Below, one piece after another: positions 36,393-47,163 of a stretch of 64,000 nt of DNA. The notes under the pieces were generated by a model. The model had not been told where the DNA came from and made no database searches. It was given only the letters and a program-made list of their open reading frames with translations. The DNA is from Paralithodes platypus (lineage: Eukaryota > Arthropoda > Malacostraca > Decapoda > Lithodidae). The translations under genes were made by a program, and so were the position numbers. The stretch lies in assembly GCA_032716605.1 (NCBI GenBank), contig CM064523.1:43027656-43091655 (forward strand), read 5' to 3'. Positions within the stretch are counted from its first letter, which is position 1; each line of letters opens with the position of its first letter.

Positions 36393-36594
36393 TTAACCCT
36401 TTCAAGATTATGACGCATTTTGGTAATTATTCTGGATAACATTAGACGATTATATACAATTTAGGATGGAGCTGTGGGAATTATAAGCGTAACGCCTGTC
36501 TCAATTTCCCATATACCCTTCCGAATCTGAATACAATTGTCTGATGATAGCCTGACAACAGAAAAGAAATGCGTAATTGAATCCAAAGAGTTAA
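36393..36594. mobile_element. TTAA-flanked MITE, 202 bp
   Basis: It begins TTAACCCTTTCAAGATTATG and ends AAAGAGTTAA. An internal inverted pair built on TTAGACGATTATATACA is shared with 51883-52092 and, degraded, with 2637-2843. Confidence 0.7.
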
Positions 36595-36997
36595 GCTATA
36601 CAATTGGATAACGCCAATATTTTTTTTTATCTTAGTAATTAGCAGAGTTTATTTAACATGTAATGATTTGTCACGCTAACTTGTTTTTCCCGATTCCGCT
36701 TGGAAGAGGGCTGCGTTTTGCTGAATTGAACGTTGTGGTCTCTGGAACCTTTGAACTAAACGGCTGCCTCTACGGCATTCAACACTACTCCTAAACGGCT
36801 GCCTCTACGGCATTCAACACTAAGACCAAAGTTGTTCGCAGAGGATAAACGGTAATAAACGGTTCCAATATAACATTGACGTTGAAATTTAAGAGTATTA
36901 TGGAAAACTGCTTGACGCCAATGGTAGGGTGCTCAACAACCTTTAATATCAACAAGTCAGTGGTACTCATACTATTAATATACATTAAATCACCGTA

Positions 36998-37484
36998 TTA
37001 ACACCTAACGAGCGGCCTAGGCGGTAAATAATATGTAGCCACCAGCGGGGTATTTTTACCCAAAATATGGCTGTTTACGTGATAATTTTCATGCCTAAAT
37101 AAGACCCAGAGCGTAAAACAAGTATCTATTCCTGAAAGGGCATAAACAGAGCTTTCCAATGACACCCCAACGATCCTTGTATGACCGCTAGTTTTCTTGC
37201 AACAATCGCGCAACACGAGTGCAAAAACCATGTAATTCGGTACTTTCCCTAAACAATTCACTGTGTAGCGAGTGTGAGAGGGTGGAGGAGGGTGGGATTC
37301 ATGTCAGTTCGTCCACTGCGGTGGTCTGGAGCAGTCATACGCTCGCTACTCTCCTGCCACCACTTGTCTCTCTCTCTCAGCAACATTACGTGCTGAAAAT
37401 GCCACCCGACTTATGTTGTGAGCCGCCACATAGTCCAAATTTCTTTCACTCGACATATGATGCGCGCCGCCAGTTAAGGGTTAA
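36998..37484. mobile_element. TTAA-flanked MITE, 487 bp family, copy 1
   Basis: TTAA at 36998-37001, then ACCTAACGAGCGGCC. The other end is CAGTTAAGGGTTAA at 37471-37484. It is homologous along its length to 54421-54908 and 60953-61440. Confidence 0.85.
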
Positions 37485-38104
37485 GAGTTCCATACATCAT
37501 TACCCATACCTACTACAATAGCACTTTTATACCATAGTAGCATGTATTATTTTCAATAAGAAACCAACTGGTATAATGACGGAGCAACGGTTCAGTTAAC
37601 ATGCTCATATAATTCATAACACCTGTTCATAAATATTCACAATACTGGCACCCTTAACATACAATACCTGTCGCCAAATTTAGAATACCTTCCAACCCTA
37701 GATAGCTGTGCTCCCCCCTCTACACCCTCAGAATTTCAGAGCAAAGGAAGGAAACACATATATGTGATAAACATCATCCAGTCCAGGGATGCAAATAGCA
37801 TCATTATATTATTATAATGATGATAATATGTCGGATTTGATGTCCTCATATTATAATGTTTGTGTCATTAAAATGTATCTTCTAAGTTTACATGCCTGTT
37901 CTGTAATAAGGCACATACAGTATATGAAGCGTAAAATCATCCAACCAACTATATTTAAAAATGGCGTCAGTTGCATCCCTACAAAGGAGTGTGTTTATCG
38001 CATATGATGATGATTTTGTAATTTCAGCTACAATCGAATTATTTTATAAGGCTTAAACCATATAGACCTAATCAAGCTACTAATATACATACAGTATATT
38101 TGTG

Positions 38105-38148
<44 letters not shown>
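37485..38148. other. Non-coding spacer ending in (AT)n
   Basis: No gene. An (AT)n run at about 38106-38148 directly precedes the Gypsy LTR. Confidence 0.7.
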
Positions 38149-38152
<4 letters not shown>

Positions 38153-38560
38153 CCGTATCTTGATCCTCAAGTGGTTAACTTGATGAATCTAGATAGCACA
38201 GAGATATATATTAAGGTATCAGTCAGCTGAAGGCAAAACAAAAGTAAAATCTAATAACATTATTTCCTGTTGTTGCTTCCTTTCCTTTTGGATCTTAGGA
38301 CTTAGTATCCTTTATTGACTGATACTCTTTAATTATGAAAAATACTGAAACTAATTAAAGTCATGTAGTATTTATAAAGAATTATTATTTAACCGAAGCT
38401 TAGTAGGCTATGGTTATGAACCGAAGAAGTTATATCTAAAGAAGGACTATTAATTCTATAAAAAGTCTTGAAAGATACATATTAAAGTAAGAATATTTCT
38501 GTCTTACCCTTTTTTAAATGAATAGATAGTTTTCTTATATGTCCTTTTATTTATATTTAA
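38149..38560 (-). repeat. Gypsy 3' LTR, distal part
   Basis: Starts TGTTCCGTATCTTGATCCTC in plus-strand coordinates and matches the other LTR from 48624. It is cut at 38560 by the CR1 LINE. It keeps about 150 bp that are deleted in the 5' LTR. Confidence 0.9.
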
Positions 38561-38771
38561 GAACATAAGAACATAAGAAAATGGGAGTCTGCAGAAAGCC
38601 GATTGGCCTAAGCAAGGCAGATCCCTGTCCCACACAACCCCAATTACAAAGCCCAATTATAGGCTCAACACTCTAATACCCTGAGGATCATCTTACCAAA
38701 ACGGTTAGAGATTAACGTAGGATTACGGGGGTCTGCAGAGCGCTGATTGGCCCAACCCTGCTGATCCCCCT
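38561..38771 (-). other. CR1 3' UTR and octamer tail
   Basis: Follows the ORF2 stop at 38772. The last bases on the minus strand are TTATGTTC units. The same UTR is present at 3006-3215 and, diverged, at 2100-2310. Confidence 0.85.
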
Positions 38772-41700
38772 TCACACCCAACCCTTCTCGTCCATATGCC
38801 TATCCAATCCTATCCCAAAGCTCCCCATCGTTTCTAATCCCACTATAGCACTTGGTAGTCCATTCCACCCATCTACAACTCTGTTACCAAACCAATATTT
38901 GCCTATATCTTTTCTGAAACGAAATTTATCTAATTTGAAACCATTGGTACGAGTTCTTTCGCTATCACTGAGCTTTAGTACATTTGTCATGTCCCCTTTG
39001 TTAATCCCACTAACCCACTTGAACACGTCTATCATATCCCCTCTAACTCTGCGTCTCTCTAACGAATGTAAGCCTAATTTCTTCAACCTTTCTTTATACG
39101 GAAGATTTCTAATATTATGGATAATTTTTGTCATTCTACGTTGTACTCTCTCCAATGAATCTATGTCCATTCTGTAATAAGGACACCAAAATTGAACAGC
39201 ATAATCCATATGGGGTCTCACTAATGACAAGTAAAGTTTTAAGATAACATCAGCAGTTCTGTTACTCACACTCCTTGAGATGAACCCGAGAATCCTGTTT
39301 GCCTTGTTTCGAACGCTTATACACTGTTGTCTAGGCTTCAAATCATTGCTAACAAACACACCTAGATCTTTCTCACAATTCGAGTTTTCTAATTCCACAT
39401 TAGCTAGTTTATATTTAACATTTGTATGCATCTTCCCTATCTTTAATACCTTGCATTTGTCAATGTTAAACTTCATCTGCCAATTTACTGACCATTCGTG
39501 TAAGGTATCTAGATCCCTTTGGAGGCACTCTATATCTCTATCTGAATCAATTGTTCTCCCCATTTTGGTATCGTATGCAAATTTACTTATCCTACTAGTT
39601 ATACCTAAATCAAGGTCATTTATGTATATAACAAACAACAGAGGACCTAATACAGATCCCTGGGGAACACCACTTTTGACTGCTCCCCATTCTGACTTCG
39701 TACCATTTATGCTGACTCTCTGCTTCCTACCAATTAGCCATGACCTAATCCATCCCAACAACGCCCCACCTATTCCATGCGCCTCAACCTTTCTCATCAA
39801 TCTCTCATGGGGGACTCTGTCGAAAGCTTTACTGAAATCTAAATATATTATATCATATGACTTGTCATTATCTACTGCTTCATATACCTCTGAGAAAAAA
39901 CTAAGCAAATTAGTAAGGCAAGAACGTCCCTGAGTGAATCCATGCTGAGAAGAATTTATTAAATTAAATGTATCTAAGTGGTTTCTAATTTTACTAGCAA
40001 TAATTGACTCTAGTAGCTTTCCTATTATTGATGTAAGACTAATGGGACGGTAATTGGATGCTATTGATTTGTCACCTTTTTTTAAGATCGGAACTACGTT
40101 TGCAAGCTTCCAAGCTTCTGGAACTATACCTGTCTCCAATGACTTGTTAAATAAAAATGTTAATGGGTAACTTAACTCATCCCTACATTCTTTTAATACT
40201 CTAGCATATACCTCATCAGGACCAGGCGATTTATGAGGTTTCAGTCTGTCAATTTCCTTAAGCACATCATTTCTACTTATAGTAACCGTACTTAACCTAT
40301 TTTCTATACTATCGCTATATACCTTACGGACTTCTGGAAACTGTGCCAAATTTTCATTAGTGAAAACGGAAAGAAATTGACTATTTAATGTACTGCACAT
40401 TTCTAAATCATTTTCTGTCATTTCTCCTATCGAAGTTTTAAGGGGACCAATTACATCTCTAACCTTGGATTTATATAGTTGGTAAAAAGCTTTAGGATTA
40501 TTTTTTGAGTCATTGGCAACCTTAATTTCATAATTTCTTTTTTCTTTCCTAATATCCTTTTTTACCTGTCTTGATAGATTCTGATAGTAAGCAAGTAGGT
40601 GAATTTCGCCTTTTCTAATTTTTCTATATATTCCTCTCTTTTGTCCTAGAAGATCTAATAGTCTATTATTCATCCATTTGGGTTGGTTCTGTGTTGATCT
40701 AAATTTTCTTTTGGGGATGTATTTATTTTGTGCATTGAATACTGACTTGATAAAATTATCGTATGTATCTACCAAGGTTGACGTCTCTTCCTGACTTAAG
40801 ATGACAGGTGCCTGAGAAGGGGTACACTCATTTGGACACCTGGATCGACTTAATTTTTTGACCATAGGGTCAGCTAATAGGGCTCTTCTTAACCCCCCAT
40901 AATTGGCTTTTCTAAAGTCAGGTATTAATGTTGTATTCTCTCTGGTATTACCTTTCCATTGTATATTAAAATACACAGAATTGTGGTCACTATTTCCTAG
41001 GTGGTCCCCTATCTCTACATTATTTACCATATGTTCATTGTTACTGAAAACTAAATCGAGAATATTATTACCTCTAGTCGGCGTATCTATGAATTGAAAT
41101 AAAAAACTATCTTGTACTACCTCTATAAACTCCTCAGAATCAGAGTCTCCTATTTGATGCTGCCAATCTATATTCGGAAAATTAAAATCCCCCATAATGC
41201 ACACATTGCTAAACCTTGATGCCATTTTAATTTCCTCCCATAATGACGTTCCGTCATTTCTACTCATATTTGGCGGTCTATACATAACTCCAATAACTAT
41301 GGTCTCACTACCTTCGTTAACCTCTACCCAAACACTTTCATTATCGTTATTTAGTCTAATACCTGATTTAATACAGCTTTTTAATGTACTCCTGACAAAC
41401 ACTGCTATACCGCCACCCCTCTTACTTGTTCGGTCATATTTAAACAAACTATATCCTGGTATATCAAATTCTGCTAAAAAATGCCTGGTTTCTGTATTAA
41501 TCCACGTTTCAGTTAGCGCTATTATGTCTATATTTTCTTTGCTAACAAGGGCTCTAAGTTCGTTCATTTTGTTACATAGACTCCTACAGTTTGTGTAATA
41601 TACTCTCAATTTACTTCTTTTCTTTATACCTAATTTACCTTTGTTTCTAACGACATTTCCATCTTCCGTTGCACCATCACTACTATCATTTGCATTATAG

Positions 41701-41801
41701 TCATCATTTTTAGCATGAGACTGAATATCCTTATCGCTTTCGCCTGACGCTAAAATTGTTCCATTTAACCTCTCATTTACACTCTCAATATTTCTGTTCA
41801 A
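38772..41801 (-). CDS. CR1 ORF2 endonuclease-reverse transcriptase, 1009 codons
   Basis: An open frame long enough for a whole CR1 ORF2. The endonuclease spans about residues 66-280 (YYTNCRS, ALTETW with Glu98, GDFNFPNIDW, SDHNS). A linker follows, then RT at about 520-800 (KSPGPDEV, NYRPISLTS, LDFSKAFD, GVPQGSVLGPLLF) and a C-terminal region with CPYYRMDIDSLE. The RT active-site motif reads FAYD instead of FADD: the codon at 39573-39575 is TAC (Tyr743), whereas copy A has GAC. Loss of this metal-binding aspartate should abolish polymerase activity, so the protein is predicted to be catalytically dead despite its length. The frame starts with TTG overlapping the ORF1 stop, and the first AUG codon is residue 79. 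Confidence 0.93.
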   Translation of the reverse strand: MNRNIESVNERLNGTILASGESDKDIQSHAKNDDYNANDSSDGATEDGNVVRNKGKLGIKKRSKLRVYYTNCRSLCNKMNELRALVSKENIDIIALTETWINTETRHFLAEFDIPGYSLFKYDRTSKRGGGIAVFVRSTLKSCIKSGIRLNNDNESVWVEVNEGSETIVIGVMYRPPNMSRNDGTSLWEEIKMASRFSNVCIMGDFNFPNIDWQHQIGDSDSEEFIEVVQDSFLFQFIDTPTRGNNILDLVFSNNEHMVNNVEIGDHLGNSDHNSVYFNIQWKGNTRENTTLIPDFRKANYGGLRRALLADPMVKKLSRSRCPNECTPSQAPVILSQEETSTLVDTYDNFIKSVFNAQNKYIPKRKFRSTQNQPKWMNNRLLDLLGQKRGIYRKIRKGEIHLLAYYQNLSRQVKKDIRKEKRNYEIKVANDSKNNPKAFYQLYKSKVRDVIGPLKTSIGEMTENDLEMCSTLNSQFLSVFTNENLAQFPEVRKVYSDSIENRLSTVTISRNDVLKEIDRLKPHKSPGPDEVYARVLKECRDELSYPLTFLFNKSLETGIVPEAWKLANVVPILKKGDKSIASNYRPISLTSIIGKLLESIIASKIRNHLDTFNLINSSQHGFTQGRSCLTNLLSFFSEVYEAVDNDKSYDIIYLDFSKAFDRVPHERLMRKVEAHGIGGALLGWIRSWLIGRKQRVSINGTKSEWGAVKSGVPQGSVLGPLLFVIYINDLDLGITSRISKFAYDTKMGRTIDSDRDIECLQRDLDTLHEWSVNWQMKFNIDKCKVLKIGKMHTNVKYKLANVELENSNCEKDLGVFVSNDLKPRQQCISVRNKANRILGFISRSVSNRTADVILKLYLSLVRPHMDYAVQFWCPYYRMDIDSLERVQRRMTKIIHNIRNLPYKERLKKLGLHSLERRRVRGDMIDVFKWVSGINKGDMTNVLKLSDSERTRTNGFKLDKFRFRKDIGKYWFGNRVVDGWNGLPSAIVGLETMGSFGIGLDRHMDEKGWV

Positions 41802-42814
41802 AACCCCACAACCACCCTATCTAAAGAACTAGCTAATGTAGAAACCCCTAACCGTGAAAGATGAACCCCATCCCTTGCGTACATCCCATCTCTCCCATAG
41901 AAACTATCCCAGTTATCAATGAATGGTATTGCTTTTCCTTTGCAATATTTCTCCAAACGGCAATTGACACCAATCGCCCTGGATGTCCATTCCTTGGGAA
42001 CTCCTCTTCTGGGTAGGATACAATGTACTACAGGGATCCCTCCCTTCATCCTAACTTTATCTAACACATCCCGATACTGCTGCAGCAGTTCCTCACTTCT
42101 ACCCTTACCAACATCGTTACTCCCGGCACTGAGACAGATAATGGGGTTATCTCCACTATCTTCCAAGATGTGGTCCATCTTCTCTAAAACCCTCCCAACT
42201 CCATGGCCAGGCAGACACACAACCTTCCTAAGTTTAGTGCGGGTAGCCCTAACTAAATGTCTTACCATGGAGTCGCCCACAATCGACACAGACTTACCTT
42301 TCCCTCGGGAGGATCCAGCAGCTGCAGTTGGAGAACCCCAGGTGGTGGCAGAAGGTCCGTTGGTGGTGGTGGGGGTGGGGGTAGTGGTGGTGGTAGGTAG
42401 CACAGCGTCAGAGGTTGGAGCTGAGTCGGCGGCAGGCACTTCGGTTATCCCTCCCTTATCCTGACTATCTTTTCCCTCACATTCGTCTCGCAAAGGAGAG
42501 AATGTATTTGCCACACTCATACCTATTCTACTATCCTGCTTCTTGAGTGTGACTTTCCCACCCGTATTTTTAACAACCTGCCATGAATACAATTTTTCAT
42601 CAACTTCCTCCCTTTTCCCCTTACTTGACTTTATTTCCTCTTGGCTAAGCTTGAAAGCTAGATTTTCGTCTTAAATCAAATCCACTTCCCTCTGAATTTT
42701 AACATTAACCTCCCTTAGAGCCAAGACCTCTTCCTTCACCACAACCATCTCCTCTCTTACCTGGAGAATAAGATGATGCAGATCAGTTAGAGACTCGCAC
42801 TCCATACCTGCCAT
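41798..42814 (-). pseudogene. CR1 ORF1, SGNH-esterase protein with one nonsense codon
   Basis: From the ATG at 42814 to the TGA at 41798-41800 is 339 codons in one frame, interrupted only by TAA at 42671-42673 (codon 48). The N-terminus is Glu/Val/Lys-rich and heptad-like, a possible coiled coil. A Thr/Pro linker follows. The C-terminal 160 residues form an SGNH-hydrolase-like esterase domain, with VGDSM nucleophile, SAGSND and DGVHLS blocks. Such esterase domains are known from ORF1 of CR1 elements; their role in mobility is unsettled. ORF1 and ORF2 overlap by 4 bases. Confidence 0.88.
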
Positions 42815-43029
42815 GATCCCAATAAGCTTAGCGAGGAGCAAGAAACTAAGTACAGAAAAACAAAAGCAAGTAAACTAACAGCTAAAAACTGAGCTATAAC
42901 ACTTTTATATAACACAAGTGCACTGCCCCCAAACACAGGTAGGTGTAATGGTCACTAAAGGTCACTGGTAAGTGGTCCGGGCAGGAGCTCAGATTAACAC
43001 AACCTTCTCCTGTCACTGACTGAACTAGA
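42815..43029 (-). promoter_or_regulatory. CR1 5' leader (probable internal promoter region)
   Basis: This is sequence between the LTR junction and the ORF1 ATG. A full-length LINE carries its promoter here, but no specific promoter motif was identified. It contains GTAGGTGTAATGGTCACTAA and a nearby repeat of GGTCACT. Confidence 0.5.
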
Positions 43030-44064
43030 TGTAATTTAATGTAATTATTCTTGGTTCTTGTCTTACGTTAATAGTATTATATTATTATTATCATCAGGAT
43101 TAATATCAAAGTCACATAAAAAGTTAGATATATTTAATAATTGGTTAAATGTATTTCTTAACCACGTAACATTGAGGTTTGATTATGAGTAAATTAAGTT
43201 ACATGATCGCTTCATAGATTCGATTCAGGTCTCACTCAAATAATATGAAAAGCTAAAATAATATTTTGAAGCTAAAATAATTTTCTTCAGCTTAGGAAAT
43301 CACTAGAAGTAATATTAACACAGCCATGTTAGTCTAAGGCGATATTACTAATATGAGACAATAGCATCACCGTACTAAGCACCGTTAAGCAATGTAAGCT
43401 TAATTAAAAGAAAATGAAAGAACTCGTAAGTATTAATCTAAAACAATAGTATTACTTTCATCATAACCCAATTACTTAAAGAGTTGCTTTAGTCCACAAG
43501 TTAGTCAACTAAAATAGTTAAGTACATAATAATAATAGCGTTAACGTTAATTCCCAATCACATATCTCACTAACCAACATAACGTAAGTGTTTACACCGA
43601 ACACACTTAACACACACTTATATAATCTGACCGACAGTCACAATCCCATTATAATACTTCACCCCGTGTTCCTCCAGCTGCAAGTTCACCTTCCCCAACT
43701 CCAAATGAGACTGATTTGAATGCCCACTACTCGGGTCTCATATACTAAAGTATGATGGTGTAGGAACGAATCAGGAGGCGAGTGATGGTGCGCGCCCCTA
43801 TCATAGCTCCTCGAGTTGCATAGCAGGTGCATGGACCAATGGGGTCTCCTGGCGTCGATCATACGTCATAGTGTCGGGTCATCAAAGTAGTTTGCAGGGT
43901 CCCCTATGACGCACACAGGTGTGAAGGCTTGTTTGCTGGTATGCCGGCGAGCTGGTTTCCCACTCGCTGGTTCGCTCGCTGGTCTGCTTCGCCGCTTGGG
44001 TAGTTTGACACTCCTTCAACTCTAATTCTAACTCTTAAATTAACATACAGGGCTCCGTATGTCA
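43030..44064 (-). repeat. Gypsy 3' LTR, proximal part
   Basis: Resumes the LTR after the LINE and ends in TGTCA (TGACA on the element strand) at 44064. It is near-identical to 48900-49923. Confidence 0.9.
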
Positions 44065-44065
44065 G

Positions 44066-44080
44066 ACCTCCCCCCTAGAA
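44066..44080 (-). promoter_or_regulatory. Polypurine tract
   Basis: On the element strand CTAGGGGGGAGGTC immediately precedes the 3' LTR start TGACATAC. This is the expected plus-strand primer position. Confidence 0.8.
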
Positions 44081-44109
44081 AAGAGTTTAAGGAGTATAGT
44101 ACATAATAT

Positions 44110-44660
44110 TAAACATAATACATAAATAGATTCACCACCAGATTGGCAACAGCAAGATTATAATGAGGATATAATAAGGATATCACCCAAAGTAGGCAAC
44201 GTCTCCAGGTACCACATCAGAACATAGCCGGAACGTAGCTGGAGCGTTATTCGAACTGCAAGGCATCTCACAGCTGAAGGCTTGACAGCGCACTACTAAA
44301 GCATGATATTTACCTCGCTACAAGGAAGAGCTAATTGCCAAAATCCTCTCATTAAAATTAAACTTACTGCTGTATGAGGCCAACCTGGTAAATGCAAACT
44401 TTGATCCGTGGCAGTGGATAGGTATCGTTCTTTGTGACAGCATTAACTAGCCTATAGTCCATACATAACCTATGGCTCCCGTCTGGCTTTGGCACAAGTA
44501 TGACAGGACTACTCCACTGGCTTAAGGCCCTTGTGATCAGCTGGTTTGAAAACATGAAGTCAAGCTCGACCTGCAGTATACTCCTGCGTTGTGGTGAGAC
44601 ACGGTAGGGGGATAGTTTAATGGGAGTTGCATCCCTACGTCGATGTCGTGCAAGGCCAAA
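44110..44660 (-). pseudogene. Gypsy reverse transcriptase remnant, downstream of integrase
   Basis: The RT N-terminal signature HDIDVG (about 44640) is followed by QWSSPVILVPKPDGSHRL, MDYRLVNAVTKNDTYPLPRI (about 44420-44510), then, after a frame change, a block like SKFDLLKGYWQ (LMRGFWQLAL near 44330). SNNAPATF sits at 44231-44248, and a weak GDILIISSL at 44161-44187 occupies the place of the YLDD active site. The blocks are compressed, so large pieces are deleted, and no RNase H follows before the LTR. Its position after the integrase is the key point. Confidence 0.75.
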
Positions 44661-45990
44661 GAAGTGAGCCCTGGAGTATCACGGAACACACTGGGAGACT
44701 GAGATAAAACAGAGATTAGTTGGTTCGCTTGATCAGAGGGAAGATGACATAGTTTAGATGGTAATTCCCCCCAAGCTACTGAAATATACTGAAAGTTGGA
44801 TAGGCTACATGACAAGTCAAAGTCTGCATGGATACCTTCAGGCTCTGGAACAGTCTGTTGCGGGTCAGTAAGAGAACTGAAGACTTCGTCCGCACCAGGC
44901 TGTCCACAGGTCCTGACATTCACTGCCACAGTGGGAGAATCTGGAGGAGAGGAATCAGGGGACCTATGGTAGGGTTTCAACATATTTATATGGAATACTT
45001 GCGTGGGCTTTCTCCTGTCTGGGGTAGTTACTAGATAATCGGTAATGCTCACCCTCTGAATGATCTTATATGGGCCCCTGAACTTGGCAGATAAAGGTTG
45101 GCCAAAAAGGGGGAGCAGGACCAAAACCTCATCACCGGGCTGAAACTCCCTCTCACGGGCTTTTCTGTCATACCATTTCTTCATGGAGCTTTTAGCCACT
45201 GTCAAGTTTTGAGCGGAAAACTCACATGAGGATCTCAGCCGGGTTTTGAAATCTGAAACATATTTGAGGAGGTTTTGGTTCCCCTCCTGGCCAACTAGGC
45301 TATCCTGCAATAGTTGCAAAGGACCTCTTACCTGGTGACCGAAAACTAGCTCATTAGGGGAAAATCCCAGGGATTCAGTTGGAACCTCACGAGTAGCAAA
45401 TAAAAGAAAAGGTACCCCCTTATCCCACTCAACTCCGGTCTCTGTACAATACTTACGTAACATTCCCTTTAATATCTGGCGATATCGTTCGAGAACCCCT
45501 TGACTCTCTGGGTGGTAGGTGCTAGACTTAACATGCTCGATACCCAACTCCTTCAGGGACTGCTGGAAAATGTTAGAGGTAAAATTAGTTCCTTGATCAC
45601 TTTGCACCTCATGGGGGAAACCCATTCTGGTGAAGAATTTGAGCAGTTCCTTGATGACAGTAGGAGCAGAGGTAGTCCTTAAGGGTATAGCCTCTGGGTA
45701 GCGAGTTGCCATGTCCATGATAGTTAATAAATAAATGTTACCTTGGGAAGTCTTAGGCAATGGGCCTACAATGTCCACTACCACCCGAGTAAAAGGATTC
45801 TCGAACACGGGTAAGGGCACCAGAGGATGTACAGGCACCTTCTGATTGGGTTTTCCCGTCATCTGGCAAGTGTGACACACTCTACAAAACTCCACTACTT
45901 CTGCATGCTTCCTGGCCAGTAAAAGTGGGCTCTGATTCTGTCTAGAGTTTTTCTCACACCTAGGTGTCCTGCCAATGGTATACAATGTGC
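44537..45990 (-). pseudogene. Gypsy integrase with GPY/F module
   Basis: It has the zinc-binding half (HLGVRKT, then CRVCHTC), the core with catalytic Asp in VVVDIVGPLP, Asp in QSDQGTNF and Glu in QGVLERY, and a C-terminal GPY/F module (KFRGPYKIIQ ... FHINMLKPYH). All three catalytic residues remain. A one-base loss near 45915 shifts the zinc-finger part out of frame. After the module, a spacer leads straight into RT N-terminal sequence (FRDTPGLTSLALHDIDVG) in the same frame. Confidence 0.88.
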
Positions 45991-46995
45991 CATTTCCAAG
46001 ATATCTCTTCAACAAGGTTTGGGGACTACTACTTGATGGACATCCCAAGCCCCGTCATCGATTGGTCTGTGTGGCTGTCTCCATCTACGCCACAATACTC
46101 CTCCTTTAAGGTAGAAACATTCACCACCCTCCTTCTCACATTCCTCTTCACTCACGGACCTGGCAGCTAACTCCTTGCATTCACTATCATCTCTCTGTAG
46201 CTCTACCAGGCCACTAGGACAATTTGGAGGGGTTTCATGGTCATCGTTAGGGTCAAGATGAGCCATAAAGGTGTCAGATAAATCCACCTCAGTCACATCA
46301 TCAGGCACAGTTGGAGCGTCATTCATACTCTCATCATCCCTTTCATCAACTCTTACATTCGGTACATTTCTGTCTGAGGGAACTGCTACTTGAGACATTG
46401 AATGTGTGACAGCACACACAGGGAAAACTGTTGGCATCTCCTTTTCGAGCTCACCGGTTAGTGGCTCGTTAACAGGGGAAAGTGACAAAATGGGGTCTGG
46501 TCGGACCTTCTCACCTGCTACATCATTCCCCAAAAGGAGTGTTACCCCAGGTACAGGGATATCTTGGGACCTACACAAAGCTATGGTGGCCTCACCCTGT
46601 AGTAACTCTCATTCAATTTCGCCTTTTACCAAGTATGCATAAAATTGGCCTCCAGCACCTCTCATTACAACTGGTTCGCCAGGTGGGCACTCAGTGTAAG
46701 GATTCACCATGAGGGTGCTAGTAGAACCTGTGTCTCTCAGAATTTTTACCTCATGCATACAACCATTTAATCTCACGTTGCCAGATGAAATAAAGGGACG
46801 GTAACTGTCCTGCCCTGATGGTGAAATTATTATTTGCTTAACCCTAGTGGATTGCACCACACATGCTACTACACCCCTGTCTAGATGATTTACGTTAGCT
46901 GCTAGGTACTCCTGTCGGGAGTCTTGCATTAACCCTTTCACGCTCATATGACGCAGAGGTTGCCAGATTAGCAATAAGAAATAGAGTTCTCTCAC
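45990..46995 (-). pseudogene. Gypsy protease and pre-integrase linker
   Basis: The aspartic-protease motif LRDTGSTSTLM is at about 46710-46740. A stop near 46608 breaks the frame. An acidic linker follows, ending FYLKGGVLWRRWRQP and then the start of the integrase zinc finger (AHCIPLAGHLG). In ordinary Gypsy elements this last stretch follows RNase H; here it follows protease directly. Confidence 0.85.
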
Positions 46996-47163
46996 TCTTA
47001 TAATTACCTCTCCAAAATTAGTTCTCTGCCCACAGCTAACTCAAAGACAACTGCAGAGGTTGAAGTAACTAAACTAAAGGTTTCTAAATACCCCTGATGG
47101 TAACAAAGGCTTTAAAGTATCCCCAATAGGCTCAAAATCGCGTCATATGTCAGAGAGGGTTAA
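46929..47163. mobile_element. TTAA-flanked MITE, 235 bp, inside Gypsy
   Basis: Ends TTAACCCTTTCACGCTCATA and, inverted, TTAACCCTCTCTGACATATG. The host sequence around the single TTAA is preserved in the Gypsy copy at 62841-62870, so this is a clean insertion with TTAA duplication. The interior is shared in part with 8972-9127. Confidence 0.9.

Larger units (their letters stand above)
38561..43029 (-). mobile_element. CR1-type LINE copy B, near full length
   Basis: It is nested in the Gypsy 3' LTR. ATTTA borders both edges, and the uninterrupted LTR sequence is visible at 48895-48905. It has a 5' leader of about 215 bp, ORF1, ORF2 and a 3' UTR of about 200 bp, with a TTATGTTC tail repeated at least twice. 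Because LTR sequence resumes exactly at 43030, the 5' end is seen directly; whether it equals the family's full 5' end cannot be told from one copy. Confidence 0.92.

Noticed and set aside
41798..41806. Programmed -1 slippery site at the ORF1/ORF2 overlap
   Set aside because: The GGGGTTTTGA context does not fit the X XXY YYZ pattern in the ORF1 frame, so a classical frameshift is not claimed.
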